Shown here: in pieces, positions 13,354 through 14,011 of the stretch
Layout: the number at the start of each line of letters is the position of its first letter
Position numbering within the stretch: position 1 is the stretch's first letter
NCBI GenBank assembly: GCA_000310025.1
Contig: FN649006.1
Location: 1-14,011, forward strand
Direction of reading: 5' to 3'
DNA from: Ectocarpus siliculosus
Lineage: Eukaryota; Sar; Phaeophyceae; Ectocarpales; Ectocarpaceae
Length of the DNA stretch: 14,011 nt
Notes under the pieces: model-generated
Databases searched by the model: none
The model's input: only the letters and a program-made list of their open reading frames with translations
Told to the model about the DNA's origin: nothing
Translations under genes and position numbers: made by a program

Positions 13354-14011
13354 TCCCGACCCATCTGACCCGGACGCCTTCCGTGGCCACTGGCCATGTA
13401 CCCGAGAAAGGTGTTGGTCAGAGGCCGCGCGAGCTTGGTGCCGAACGTCACGAGGCATTGCTTGCTCCCGTTGTACATAGCTGGTGCTCTTACGAGTTAA
13501 CGGGAGGAATGGCGGGTTCGCCAAAATTGGTATAATCCACTGTTTTTCCGCCAGGCTTTTTCTTCCCAAAGCGGAAGTGGTCTGTGAAACAGAAAAGACG
13601 GCGCACACTGCCAGAAACAGCGGCGGGGGGGGGATACGCACATCCAGAAACAGCGGGGGCGGAAATAAGCATGCCACATGAAGTGCGCTCGATGCGGAGT
13701 GGGTGTGCTTTGCACTCATCGACAGGGCCGGCGACCGCTATGGCCATCGCCGCAGGCACCACCAGAAACACGCTCAGAACGAGCCGCTCCGGCGTGCATA
13801 TCGACCGCAGCAGCACCACCACCAGAGATAATAGTGCATTAGCAGCAATAGAATTGCACACCATTCCCGAAAAGAGTCTATATTACGCGTGTCTGCTCTG
13901 CATCTTGACGAGAATGTCGTGCACGGCGCGAAGCTCAGACAGATATTCGCGAGCAGTTTCCTCATGAGAATAGTCAGAAAGGGCGTGCTCCTGTTAGCTG
14001 TAGGGATGTGC
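13354..14011. other. Intronic sequence without recognisable exon
   Basis: No further ArsA/GET3 motif is visible on the plus strand; the expected next segment, leading to the switch II DTAPTG-type region, is absent, so this should still be intron. CCAGAAACA occurs at 13611 and 13644, and again near 13760. Minus-strand open frames such as 13312-13719 lack known motifs. Confidence 0.5.

Overview
The window looks like nuclear DNA of an intron-rich eukaryote, most likely a brown alga (Phaeophyceae, Ectocarpus-like) or another stramenopile. The reasons are GC-rich short exons, five introns of about 260 to 890 bp in one gene, GTGAG-type donors, TTG/GTT trinucleotide tracts in introns, many homopolymer runs and wide gene-poor stretches. 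The lineage is an inference; the split genes are read directly from the sequence.

Layout, all recognised genes on the + strand: (1) 672-1479, the 3' end of an ArsA/GET3-family ATPase gene whose 5' part lies outside the window. It carries a one-base frameshift and two unexpected charge changes, so it may be a pseudogene. (2) 1480-3957, a long stretch without a recognisable gene, with a 12-bp-stem hairpin near its end. (3) 3958-8827, a complete six-exon catalase-peroxidase (KatG) of 756 residues with a predicted secretion signal, all catalytic residues and an unusual C-terminal Ser/Asp repeat tail. Its first intron holds a perfect 130-bp tandem duplication. (4) 8828-11742, non-coding sequence as far as can be seen, including the katG 3' region, a 37-bp tandem repeat, a field of GGAACGTTCC-like palindromes and three consecutive small hairpins. 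(5) 11743-13175 and beyond, three internal exons of a second ArsA/GET3-family gene running off the right edge. The intron that splits its Walker A loop contains a 237-bp near-perfect inverted repeat.

The katG gene is therefore flanked on the same strand by the tail of one GET3-like gene and the head of another. Both fragments resemble the zinc-motif-free, plastid/bacterial branch of the family, which suggests a local duplication with one copy decaying. KatG should remove hydrogen peroxide in the secretory pathway or outside the cell. The GET3-like ATPase would act in the cytosol or plastid. There is no sign that the two work together.
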